28,456 bases of DNA from JANMEX01 sp031423755. GTDB lineage: Bacteria > Pseudomonadota > Alphaproteobacteria > Rhizobiales > Rhizobiaceae. This document shows positions 6,660-13,644 of this stretch, one piece after another. Position 1 is the first letter of the stretch; each line of letters begins with the position of its first letter. Both the position numbers and the translations under genes were made by a program. The stretch is taken from the NCBI GenBank assembly GCA_031423755.1, contig JANPGC010000322.1:1-28456 (forward strand), read 5' to 3'. The notes below the pieces were generated by a model. The model was given only the letters and a program-made list of their open reading frames with translations. It did not search any database and had not been told where the DNA came from.

Positions 6660-6956
6660 TTAGAAGACTTCGACAAGGTCAGGCTTGATCGTGGACATGA
6701 ACTCCCCGTCCAAGCTGCGCCGCATGAAAGCGTTGGCGGGGACCCCCGTAGCCAGGCTTGTCATTCGCTGCACTTGGATGAGGCCCAAAATGGAGAACCT
6801 GCTGCCAGGATCAACATCCAAGAGGATGTCCAAGTCACTGTCCAATCGAAAGTCGCGGCGCGCGCGCGAACCAAAAAACGCAATGTGACGGACACCCTCA
6901 GCTTCAAGCGCCGGGCGGATCGAATTTAGCGTGCCGATGATCTTTTCGCGTTTCAT
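6660..6956 (-). CDS. Minimal nucleotidyltransferase (MntA-like antitoxin fold), apparently orphan
   Basis: A 98-residue protein of the minimal nucleotidyltransferase (MNT) family. The GS...DxD signature is G29-S30, then D41-L-D43. Members usually pair with a HEPN-domain toxin (HepT) and inactivate it by AMPylation. No HEPN partner is present: 52 noncoding bases lie downstream before the convergent PPOX gene, and only 63 bases lie upstream before the end of pyrG. The third carboxylate, normally in a V-D-x-V strand just before RRSLD, aligns with Asn75 (segment PANAFMRRSLD), so catalysis may be impaired. The start ATG 6956 has only a weak ribosome binding site. It could be a toxin-antitoxin relic or a stand-alone regulator. 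Confidence 0.8.
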   Translation of the reverse strand: MKREKIIGTLNSIRPALEAEGVRHIAFFGSRARRDFRLDSDLDILLDVDPGSRFSILGLIQVQRMTSLATGVPANAFMRRSLDGEFMSTIKPDLVEVF

Positions 6957-7019
6957 ATCGTGGTCTTAGCACATTTTTGCAAATCGGAAAATCCGGCGCA
7001 TTCTGCCCGCCCGCGCCCC

Positions 7020-8648
7020 CTAAACCAGCCGCCCCCGCTCCACTGCAGCCTCAATAAAACTCGCAAACAGCGGATGCGGCTCGAACGGCCGAGACTTCAG
7101 CTCCGGGTGATACTGCACGCCGATGAACCACGGGTGGTCCGGATACTCGACAGTCTCCGGCAGCACACCGTCGGGCGACATACCGGCGAAATCCAGCCCG
7201 CAGGCCTCGAGCCGTTCCTTGTAATCGATGTTGACTTCGTATCGGTGGCGATGGCGTTCGTGGATGGTGGTGGCTCCATAGATTTCGGCGATCTTGGAGC
7301 CAGGGCGCAAACTTGCCTCGTAGGCTCCGAGGCGCATCGTGCCGCCCATGTCTCCGGCGGCCTGGCGCTTCTCCAGCATGTTGCCTTTCAACCATTCGGT
7401 CATCAGGCCGACGACCGGCTCTGATGACGGACCGAACTCTGTGGACGACGCGCCGGCCACGCCCGCCAGATTGCGTGCGGCTTCTATACAGGCCATCTGC
7501 ATGCCGAAGCAGATGCCGAAATACGGCACTTTGCGCTCGCGGGCGAATTTGGCGGCCAGTATCTTGCCCTCTGACCCGCGTTCGCCGAATCCGCCGGGCA
7601 CGAGAATGCCATCCACCTTTTCGAGGAACGGCGCCGGGTCTTCCTTCTCGAAAATCTCCGACTCGATCCACTCCAGCTTGACCTTGACCTTGTTTGCCAT
7701 GCCACCGTGCGCCAGCGCTTCCATCAGCGATTTGTAGGCGTCTTTGAGGCCGGTGTATTTGCCAACCACGGCAATCGTCACTTCGCCTTCCGGATTGTGG
7801 ATGCGCTGCGTGATCTCGTTCCAGCGCTCCATGCGGGGCTTTGGTGCAGGCTCGATGCCGAACGCGGCGAGCACTTCAGAATCGAGGCCTTCCTTGTGAT
7901 AGGCCATCGGCACGTCATAGATATGCGCAACGTCGAGTGCCTGAATGACGGCGCTTTCACGCACGTTGCAAAACAGCGACAGTTTCCGCCGCTCTTCCTT
8001 CGGGATATCACGGTCGGCGCGCACCAGCAAAATGTCCGGCGCTATGCCTATGGAGCGCAGTTCCTTGACTGAATGCTGGGTCGGCTTGGTCTTCAACTCG
8101 CCCGCCGTCGGGATGTAAGGCATCAGCGTGAGGTGAATGTAGACGCAAGAGTTGCGCGGCAAATCATTGCCGATCTGGCGGATCGATTCCAGAAACGGCA
8201 TCGCCTCGATGTCTCCGACCGTGCCGCCGATCTCGACGATGACAAAATCAAACTCGTCATTGCCCTCAAGCACGAAGCTCTTGATCTCATTGGTCACATG
8301 CGGAATGACCTGAACAGTCGCGCCGAGATAGTCGCCGCGGCGCTCCTTGTCCAAAATGTCCTTGTAGATGCGGCCCGTCGTTATGTTGTCACGCTTGTTG
8401 GCGGAACGGCCGGTGAAGCGCTCGTAGTGGCCAAGATCGAGGTCGGTCTCCGCCCCGTCGTCGGTCACAAACACTTCGCCGTGCTGATAAGGGCTCATCG
8501 TGCCCGGATCAACGTTGAGATAAGGGTCCAGCTTGCGAAGCCGCACGCGGTAGCCGCGCGCCTGCAACAGGGCCGCCAAAGCTGCCGCTGCAATGCCTTT
8601 GCCAAGGGAAGAGACCACGCCGCCGGTGATGAATACATATCGCGCCAT
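7020..8648 (-). CDS. pyrG: CTP synthase (glutamine-hydrolysing)
   Basis: PyrG makes CTP from UTP, ATP and glutamine in the cytoplasm. The 542-residue protein has the full two-domain layout. The N-terminal synthetase domain (about 1-270) starts with FITGGVVSSLGKG and includes KLDPYLNVDPGTMSP, HGEVFVTDDGAETDLDLGHY and VEIGGTVGDIE. The C-terminal class I glutamine amidotransferase domain has the nucleophile Cys380 in GICFGMQ and the His514/Glu516 pair in HPELKSRP. The start is ATG 8648 and the ribosome binding site is weak. It follows the two L,D-transpeptidase genes on the same strand after 77 bases. In relatives it commonly sits near secG, kdsA and eno; here extra genes separate them. Confidence 0.98.
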   Translation of the reverse strand: MARYVFITGGVVSSLGKGIAAAALAALLQARGYRVRLRKLDPYLNVDPGTMSPYQHGEVFVTDDGAETDLDLGHYERFTGRSANKRDNITTGRIYKDILDKERRGDYLGATVQVIPHVTNEIKSFVLEGNDEFDFVIVEIGGTVGDIEAMPFLESIRQIGNDLPRNSCVYIHLTLMPYIPTAGELKTKPTQHSVKELRSIGIAPDILLVRADRDIPKEERRKLSLFCNVRESAVIQALDVAHIYDVPMAYHKEGLDSEVLAAFGIEPAPKPRMERWNEITQRIHNPEGEVTIAVVGKYTGLKDAYKSLMEALAHGGMANKVKVKLEWIESEIFEKEDPAPFLEKVDGILVPGGFGERGSEGKILAAKFARERKVPYFGICFGMQMACIEAARNLAGVAGASSTEFGPSSEPVVGLMTEWLKGNMLEKRQAAGDMGGTMRLGAYEASLRPGSKIAEIYGATTIHERHRHRYEVNIDYKERLEACGLDFAGMSPDGVLPETVEYPDHPWFIGVQYHPELKSRPFEPHPLFASFIEAAVERGRLV

Positions 8649-8725
8649 GGGAGTCGGTCTCTAATGGCGGTTCGGCGAATGCGCCAGAGGAAAAATGCAG
8701 CCAGCGCAGTTTTCCCCTGCCCGAC

Positions 8726-9427
8726 TTATATCACGATCACCTGCGTGCCGACCGGGACTCGCTCAAACAGGTCCATGATGTGCTCGTTGACCATGCGGAA
8801 GCAACCATTGGAGGCCGCTTTGCCGATTGTCCAGGGCTGAGTCGTGCCGTGGATGCGAATGTGAGTGTCGCTCTTGCCCTGATAGAGATAGATGGCGCGC
8901 GCGCCGAGCGGGTTGCCCGGGCCGCCGGGCATGCCGTCCTGATACCGGGCGTATTTTTCCGGAGCGCGCTTGATCATGGCCGGTGTCGGCGTCCATGACG
9001 GCCACTCAACCTTTGCCTTGACAGTCGCGGCGCCGCGCCAGCCGAGGCCCTCCATGCCGATGGCAACGCCATAGCGGCGGGCGGTGTCATTGGGCTGGAT
9101 GAGATAGAGAAATTTTTCGTCCGAATCGACCAGAATGCTGCCGGGCTGCAGCGGCCCGATGTAGCGCACTTCCTGCGGCTCAAACTGCGGATCGACCTTG
9201 TAGGGCGCAGTCGGCTTTGGCTTGCGCACCTTCGCCTTGGCTTTTTTGACCACCTTTGGCTTTGGTTCCGCCTGCGGCGTGGCCACCGACACCGGCATGG
9301 CGGTCGGCTCGTCAAGAATGATGACGCGTCTGCGCGGCGCAAACAGGTCGAACAGCGAGCCCGCTTTCGCGGGGGCGCTCACTAGAGTTGCGGCCACGCC
9401 GCCTGCAAACAATCGTCTCGATATCAT
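8726..9427 (-). CDS. L,D-transpeptidase (YkuD domain), shorter tandem paralogue
   Basis: A 233-residue periplasmic enzyme predicted to form 3-3 peptidoglycan cross-links or attach proteins to peptidoglycan. The N terminus MISRRLFAGGVAATLVS has a twin-arginine motif and ends at a plausible AKA cleavage site, so export by Tat is likely. A Lys/Pro-rich linker (about 50-75) leads to the YkuD domain with RIHGTTQPWTIG and the catalytic segment SNGCFRM (Cys209). I chose ATG 9427, with GGTGGG just upstream. A TTG at 9439 would add four residues before the signal. It is closely related to the gene upstream (9560-10570): the last ~60 residues are nearly identical, pointing to tandem duplication. A terminator between the two suggests separate transcription. 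Confidence 0.93.
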   Translation of the reverse strand: MISRRLFAGGVAATLVSAPAKAGSLFDLFAPRRRVIILDEPTAMPVSVATPQAEPKPKVVKKAKAKVRKPKPTAPYKVDPQFEPQEVRYIGPLQPGSILVDSDEKFLYLIQPNDTARRYGVAIGMEGLGWRGAATVKAKVEWPSWTPTPAMIKRAPEKYARYQDGMPGGPGNPLGARAIYLYQGKSDTHIRIHGTTQPWTIGKAASNGCFRMVNEHIMDLFERVPVGTQVIVI

Positions 9428-9461
9428 GGTACCCACCAAAAATGCCCCACCATGAAATTTT

Positions 9462-9488
9462 AGATTACAACAGTTACCGCAGAGTCAA
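9462..9488 (-). promoter_or_regulatory. Weak promoter candidate for the shorter L,D-transpeptidase
   Basis: On the minus strand, TTGACT (9488-9483) and TAATCT (9467-9462) stand 15 bases apart, about 35 bases before the ATG and just after the upstream terminator. The spacing is short of the usual 16-18, so this is tentative. Confidence 0.33.
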
Positions 9489-9506
9489 AATAACAGCATC
9501 GTGAAC

Positions 9507-9534
9507 AAAAAAGCCGCCCCGTGCCGGAGCGGCT
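9507..9534 (-). terminator. Rho-independent terminator after the longer L,D-transpeptidase gene
   Basis: On the minus strand a ten-base G+C-rich stem with one G-U pair (AGCCGCTCCG, loop GCA, CGGGGCGGCT) runs directly into six T residues. It begins 25 bases after the stop of the 336-residue gene and before the promoter region of the next gene. This is the clearest terminator in the window. Confidence 0.9.
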
Positions 9535-9559
9535 CCTGATTTTCAATTGGACACCAAGG

Positions 9560-10570
9560 TCACAGCACCACCACCTGCGTGCCAATGGTTACGCGTGAGA
9601 ACAATTCCATCACATGCTCATTGACCATGCGGAAGCAGCCGTTTGATGCGGCGGTGCCAATGGTCCACGGCTGCGTGGTGCCATGAATGCGAAGATATGT
9701 GTCCTTGCCGCCGGCATAGAGATAGATGGCGCGGGCACCGAGCGGGTTTTCCGGTCCGCCGTCCATGCCATCGGCATACTTGAGGTATTTCTCCGGCGAG
9801 CGCTCCTGCATTTCCTTGGTCGGTATCCAGCGCGGCCATTCGGCCATGCGGCCGACTGTCACCGTGCCGTGGTAGTCAAGCCCGTCCTTGCCGACAGCCA
9901 CGCCATAGCGGCGGGCCGAAAAGGCAGTCTCGACGAGGTAAAGAAACTTTTGCTGCGGATCGATGACGATGGTTCCCGGCTTGTAACCGGAATAGGCAAC
10001 GGTCTGCGGTTCGAACTTGGCGTCAATGGTCCATGTCTTTTTGTTGGGCTTGCGCAATGATGCCTGAACAACATTCTTGTTCTTCATCGCCTGCGCATCG
10101 AAGCGGTCCACCTGATCCTGCGAAATTTCGGTGACCAGCTGATCTTCCTTGTTCTGCTTGCGCTTGAAGAACTGAAAGCTGCCATCGCTGGAGCCAATCA
10201 CTTCGTCGCTTTCGAGCGCCTTCTTCTTCAAAGCAGCCGCGTCTTCCTTGGCGGTCTTTTTAGCGGCGGCAACCTGCTCGGATGCCTTCATTTTCGACTT
10301 GGCTGCCTTTTCAGCGACAATCCATTTAGGCTCGAGCTTCTCAAGTTCGGAGAGTCGGGCGACTTCGATATCGCTCAGCTTGCCCTTCTTGCCTTTCTTG
10401 ACCAGTTTGGCGAGCTTTGCCTTCTTGCGCAGCGCCTTCAGCTCGGCCAAGCCCTTGGTGCGTTCGGCGGCCAGTTCCTTCTCGGACTTGAAAAACAGGA
10501 ATGCGGCTTCGGACTGTGAGGCCATAAGCAGCGATGCAGCCCCTGTGAGAAGAAAGCGGCGAGATATCAT
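9560..10570 (-). CDS. L,D-transpeptidase (YkuD domain) with a long Lys-rich N-terminal region
   Basis: A 336-residue paralogue of the neighbouring gene. MISRRFLLTGAASLLMAS is a strong twin-arginine signal with a likely ASQSEAA cleavage region. Residues about 28-135 are extremely rich in Lys, Ala and Glu and look like a long charged helix or coiled coil. This is followed by the strand KFEPQTVAY and the YkuD domain with RIHGTTQPWTIG and SNGCFRM (catalytic Cys312). The charged region is absent from the shorter paralogue and may span the periplasm or bind the anionic wall or LPS; that role is inferred. The start ATG 10570 has a weak ribosome binding site. The next upstream gene, secG, is separated by 190 bases and its own terminator hairpin. 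Confidence 0.93.
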   Translation of the reverse strand: MISRRFLLTGAASLLMASQSEAAFLFFKSEKELAAERTKGLAELKALRKKAKLAKLVKKGKKGKLSDIEVARLSELEKLEPKWIVAEKAAKSKMKASEQVAAAKKTAKEDAAALKKKALESDEVIGSSDGSFQFFKRKQNKEDQLVTEISQDQVDRFDAQAMKNKNVVQASLRKPNKKTWTIDAKFEPQTVAYSGYKPGTIVIDPQQKFLYLVETAFSARRYGVAVGKDGLDYHGTVTVGRMAEWPRWIPTKEMQERSPEKYLKYADGMDGGPENPLGARAIYLYAGGKDTYLRIHGTTQPWTIGTAASNGCFRMVNEHVMELFSRVTIGTQVVVL

Positions 10571-10708
10571 TTCAGGACTACCATTTCAAAAGGTTGCGTG
10601 GCGGTGGGAGGGACCGCAGGAACACCAACCTTTTACGGAAATGCGCACAACTGCTCAAGATGGATCAAATGACAAGCGTGTGATTGCCGCCAAGCGATAC
10701 TGAAATGC

Positions 10709-10737
10709 AACAGGGCCGGAAGTGATCCGGCCCTGTT
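10709..10737 (-). terminator. Terminator hairpin downstream of secG
   Basis: A perfect 11-base stem (AACAGGGCCGG with CCGGCCCTGTT, seven-base loop) lies 24 bases after the secG stop. On the minus strand the stem itself ends in TT and is followed by GCATTT, so the T-tract is poor. The length and perfection of the stem still make it a likely transcript end or 3'-stability element. Confidence 0.7.
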
Positions 10738-10760
10738 TGGATTTGTCTTTGCAGTCGCTT

Positions 10761-11240
10761 TTACTGCGAGCTTGGAACCTGCGCCCCGCCGGCCGCCGGT
10801 GCTGCGGGCGTGGCAGGAGCGACGGGGGCGGCAGGTGCTGCTGGCGTGGCGGGATCCGTCACAGGCGCTGCAGGCGCGGCGACGTCGGCGGCAGGAACAG
10901 CGGGCGCTGCTACGCCATCTGCCGGCTTAGCGGGCTCGTTGCCGCCGAGCTGATTGAGAATGCCCTTGCCATCGGTCTGCTGGGTTGCCGGCACCTTGTC
11001 GAGAATGTCAGCAGGTTTCTCGCCATAACGCGCCATGATCGACAGCAGAAGTGAAGTCGCAAAGAACCCGGCCGCAAGAATTGCCGTTGCGCGGGTCAGC
11101 GCATTTGCCGCGCCACGCGCGGTCATGAAGCCTGATCCGCCGCCCATGCCAAGCCCGCCGCCCTCCGAGCGCTGCAAGAGAACAACACCGACAAGGGCGA
11201 TAACGATCATCAGATGGACGACAATGAGAACGGTTTGCAT
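10761..11240 (-). CDS. secG: Preprotein translocase subunit SecG with Ala/Pro-rich tail
   Basis: SecG is the small inner-membrane subunit of the SecYEG channel and assists protein export. The core is typical: a first membrane segment (about 3-22), the cytoplasmic loop LLQRSEGGGLGMGGG with the following GFMTARGAAN, and a second membrane segment (about 49-70). At 159 residues it is roughly twice the E. coli length. The extra ~70 residues form a low-complexity tail of Ala, Pro and Val after LNQLGGNEP. Long tails of this sort are seen in other alphaproteobacterial SecG proteins, but this one is strongly repetitive. The start is ATG 11240 with GGAAT upstream. tpiA, its usual upstream neighbour, is separated here by the HWE kinase gene. 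Confidence 0.95.
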   Translation of the reverse strand: MQTVLIVVHLMIVIALVGVVLLQRSEGGGLGMGGGSGFMTARGAANALTRATAILAAGFFATSLLLSIMARYGEKPADILDKVPATQQTDGKGILNQLGGNEPAKPADGVAAPAVPAADVAAPAAPVTDPATPAAPAAPVAPATPAAPAAGGAQVPSSQ

Positions 11241-11645
11241 GGGTAATTCCGGATTTGCAGCAACATGAACACGGCTGCCGGTTTGGATTTGCGCGGGTCT
11301 TTACACGCTCAAGCCTGAATTTCCAAGCCCGCGCGCTACGTTTGGCGACAGGTGGTGGAATTGTCGTTCAATTTCAAGTTTGTCTGCCGCAGCTGTTGCC
11401 GTCGAGGATGGGCGGCTATGGCAGCGTGGGTCATTCCGGCGAGGGACAGCACCGGAACGCAGGCAATTGCGGCACCCTCCACATGCCGGCAAAATCTGCG
11501 ACCCTATCCTGATTTTCACTCCTCTCTGTTCAGGGGCAAGTTGCAGAAATAGCTCCGACATCGGGCGAAATAGCATGCTAGACGTGCCAACTGGATTATT
11601 GCGAAAGAATCATATGCGACTTGAAATTCTCATGATCGAAAAACA
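11241..11645. other. Noncoding interval between secG and the HWE kinase gene
   Basis: About 405 bases between divergently read genes, so it must hold both promoters; I could not place them with confidence. It contains an inverted repeat (11434-11457). Just before the kinase is a short plus-strand frame from ATG 11575 whose TGA (11647-11649) overlaps the kinase's TTG start. That frame has no recognisable domain. Confidence 0.6.
11434..11457. repeat. Inverted repeat TTCCGG-N12-CCGGAA
   Basis: A six-base inverted repeat with a 12-base loop. The surrounding bases (gtcattccggcgagggac) resemble the attccgg-type intergenic elements of this group and the hairpin at 5680-5708, with which it shares the TTCCGG/CCGGAA arms. 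It may be a second, degraded copy. Confidence 0.35.
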
Positions 11646-12632
11646 TTGAGCGGCGGCGATTGGGACGTTGACCGGCTCCGTACGGCAATGGATGCGGCGG
11701 GTGTCGCCCTCTGGTCGTGGAACGTCGATACCGACAGGATCACGCTGGACAACAAGGCACTTGAACTTTGGGGGGTTGAAAGTGGCGCAACCGTCACTTT
11801 CGAGGAGCTGTCGTCGCAGATACACCCGGAGGACATGGACAAGGTCCGCGAAGACTTTGCGGCAGCCCGGCAAGCGCATGGCCCCTTCGAGACCGACTTC
11901 CGCATCACTTTGGGTAAAGAGATTCGATGGATTTCGGCCCGGGGAAGGAGCGATGAGGAGGGCATTCGGGGAAGCATCATGTATGGTGTGTTTCTTGACG
12001 TCAGCGTTCGAAAGCTCGCCGAAGAAGCGCGGGAACTCATCGCCGGCGAGATGCATCACCGCATAAAGAACCTCTTTGCACTCGCGTCTGCGCTGGCTGG
12101 CGCATCGTCCCGGTCCACAACGTCCAAGGAGGAGATGACGCGCGATTTGAAGCAGCGTCTAATTGCTCTTTCGGAAGCGCACGACTTGATCCGTCCGGAC
12201 TCGAGGGCGCCGTCCCGTGCTTGCGAACTGGCTGACCTGCTCAGCGTGCTGCTACGGCCATATCAGCACGGGGACAGCGTTGACACGCGAATCATGATTT
12301 CCGTCCCGAAACTGCTGGTTGGCGAGCAATCGGCAACCGCCATGGCGTTGGTCGTCCATGAGCTGGCGACAAATTCCGTCAAGTATGGCGCGCTCTCGTC
12401 TGCGATGGGCAACCTGCTGATATCCGGGCAGGATCGTGGCGGCGACATCGAAATTGGCTGGCAGGAATCGGGTGGGCCATCCATTGAAGCTGCACCGCAA
12501 TCTGCCGGTTTCGGCAGCAAGCTCGTGCGGGCCACCGTAGAGGGTCAATTGGGCGGAACGATCTCGATAGATTGGCTCTTGGCCGGTATTGCTGTCAGCC
12601 TCAAACTCGATAAGGCAAGGCTTGCCGCGTAA
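11646..12632 (+). CDS. PAS-domain HWE-family sensor histidine kinase
   Basis: A 328-residue soluble kinase with no membrane segment. A PAS domain (about 8-120) carries segments MDAAGVALWSWN, HPEDMDKV and a C-terminal GVFLDVSVRK. The phosphoacceptor region EMHHRIKNLFALASAL puts the likely acceptor at His138. The N box VVHELATNSVKYGAL contains His238 and Asn243, and the W-x-E motif is W272-Q-E274 followed by SGGP. These are the defining HWE features, a group common in rhizobia for light, redox and general-stress sensing. The start TTG 11646 has a poor ribosome binding site; ATG 11688 would cut into the PAS domain. No response regulator or ECF sigma gene is adjacent, so its partner is elsewhere. 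It separates secG from tpiA and converges on tpiA. Confidence 0.9.
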   Translation: MSGGDWDVDRLRTAMDAAGVALWSWNVDTDRITLDNKALELWGVESGATVTFEELSSQIHPEDMDKVREDFAAARQAHGPFETDFRITLGKEIRWISARGRSDEEGIRGSIMYGVFLDVSVRKLAEEARELIAGEMHHRIKNLFALASALAGASSRSTTSKEEMTRDLKQRLIALSEAHDLIRPDSRAPSRACELADLLSVLLRPYQHGDSVDTRIMISVPKLLVGEQSATAMALVVHELATNSVKYGALSSAMGNLLISGQDRGGDIEIGWQESGGPSIEAAPQSAGFGSKLVRATVEGQLGGTISIDWLLAGIAVSLKLDKARLAA

Positions 12633-12701
12633 AGTTCGACGCAAGACTGATTTTCATCAGGCGCTGCACTGAGACACGTTTGAACAAGCGGTCCCATACA
12701 C

Positions 12702-13466
12702 TCACATCTGCCGGTACGCCTCGCAGATACCCAGAAAGTCACCCGCCTTCAACGACGCGCCGCCGACCAGCGCGCCATCGACATTGGCAACCGCCAGCAG
12801 TTCGACCGCATTGGAAGGCTTCACTGAACCTCCGTAGAGGATGCGGACATGCGGCGCCTGATCGGGAAAACGTTTGGCAAGTTCCAAGCGAATATGCGCA
12901 TGCGCCTCGGCGACATCGGCAACAGTCGGCGTAAGGCCGGTTCCGATCGCCCAGACAGGCTCGTATGCAATGACGGTGTTCCTGGCGGTCATGTCATCCG
13001 GCAGCGACCCGGCAAGCTGTTCTGACAGCACCTGCAACGTGGTCCCACCGCGCCGCTCCGATTCCAGTTCGCCGATGCAGACAATTGCCACCAAACCATT
13101 GCGGTGCGCTGCTTCAGTTTTGGCGCGCACTGTCGCATTCGATTCGTGATGATTTGTGCGGCGCTCCGAATGGCCGACGATCACATGGCGCGCGCCCGCG
13201 TCCTTCAACATCGGCGCAGACACATCGCCCGTGTGCGCGCCAGAGTCGTCGGCATGGCAATCCTGGCCGCCGATGGCGAGCGGCGTGCCTTTGCAGATCT
13301 CGGCGGCGCGCCCGATCAGCGTTGCCGGAACGCAAAGCAGCGCGTCTGTCTCCGAATCAAGACCGGCGACAAATGCATTCTTGATGGTGCGCAACTCGGA
13401 GAGACCCGCCGAAAGCCCGTTCATTTTCCAATTTCCGGCGACCAGCGGCTTGATTGAGGGCGTCAT
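12702..13466 (-). CDS. tpiA: Triosephosphate isomerase
   Basis: TpiA interconverts dihydroxyacetone phosphate and glyceraldehyde 3-phosphate. The 254-residue protein has the usual length, with active-site residues Lys14 (GNWKMN), His99 (VIVGHSERR) and Glu169 (AYEPVWAIGTG), and the phosphate-binding segment YGGSVKPSN. The frame is open far upstream to 13805, but ATG 13466 gives the standard N terminus and has AGGAA about nine bases before it. The gene diverges from ppiD across a 178-base region that contains a 12-base palindrome, GCGTTGCAACGC (13515-13526), of unknown meaning. It stops 69 bases from the convergent HWE kinase gene. Confidence 0.97.
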   Translation of the reverse strand: MTPSIKPLVAGNWKMNGLSAGLSELRTIKNAFVAGLDSETDALLCVPATLIGRAAEICKGTPLAIGGQDCHADDSGAHTGDVSAPMLKDAGARHVIVGHSERRTNHHESNATVRAKTEAAHRNGLVAIVCIGELESERRGGTTLQVLSEQLAGSLPDDMTARNTVIAYEPVWAIGTGLTPTVADVAEAHAHIRLELAKRFPDQAPHVRILYGGSVKPSNAVELLAVANVDGALVGGASLKAGDFLGICEAYRQM

Positions 13467-13644
13467 CGTGTCGTTCCTGTTGATGTGTTCGACGCGGTCT
13501 AGCAAATTTGCGCGGCGTTGCAACGCAGGTGGGGCAATTGCCTTGAACGCATTGGTGCCGATTTGATTGCCAAGCGCCGTCAACCTGCCTAAAAGACGCT
13601 CGAAACACCAATCGGCCCACATGGCTGCGCGACGGGAACACATG

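Noticed and set aside
13515..13526. Palindrome GCGTTGCAACGC between tpiA and ppiD as an operator
   Set aside because: A single 12-base G+C-rich palindrome without a known operator core; not enough to call a regulatory site.
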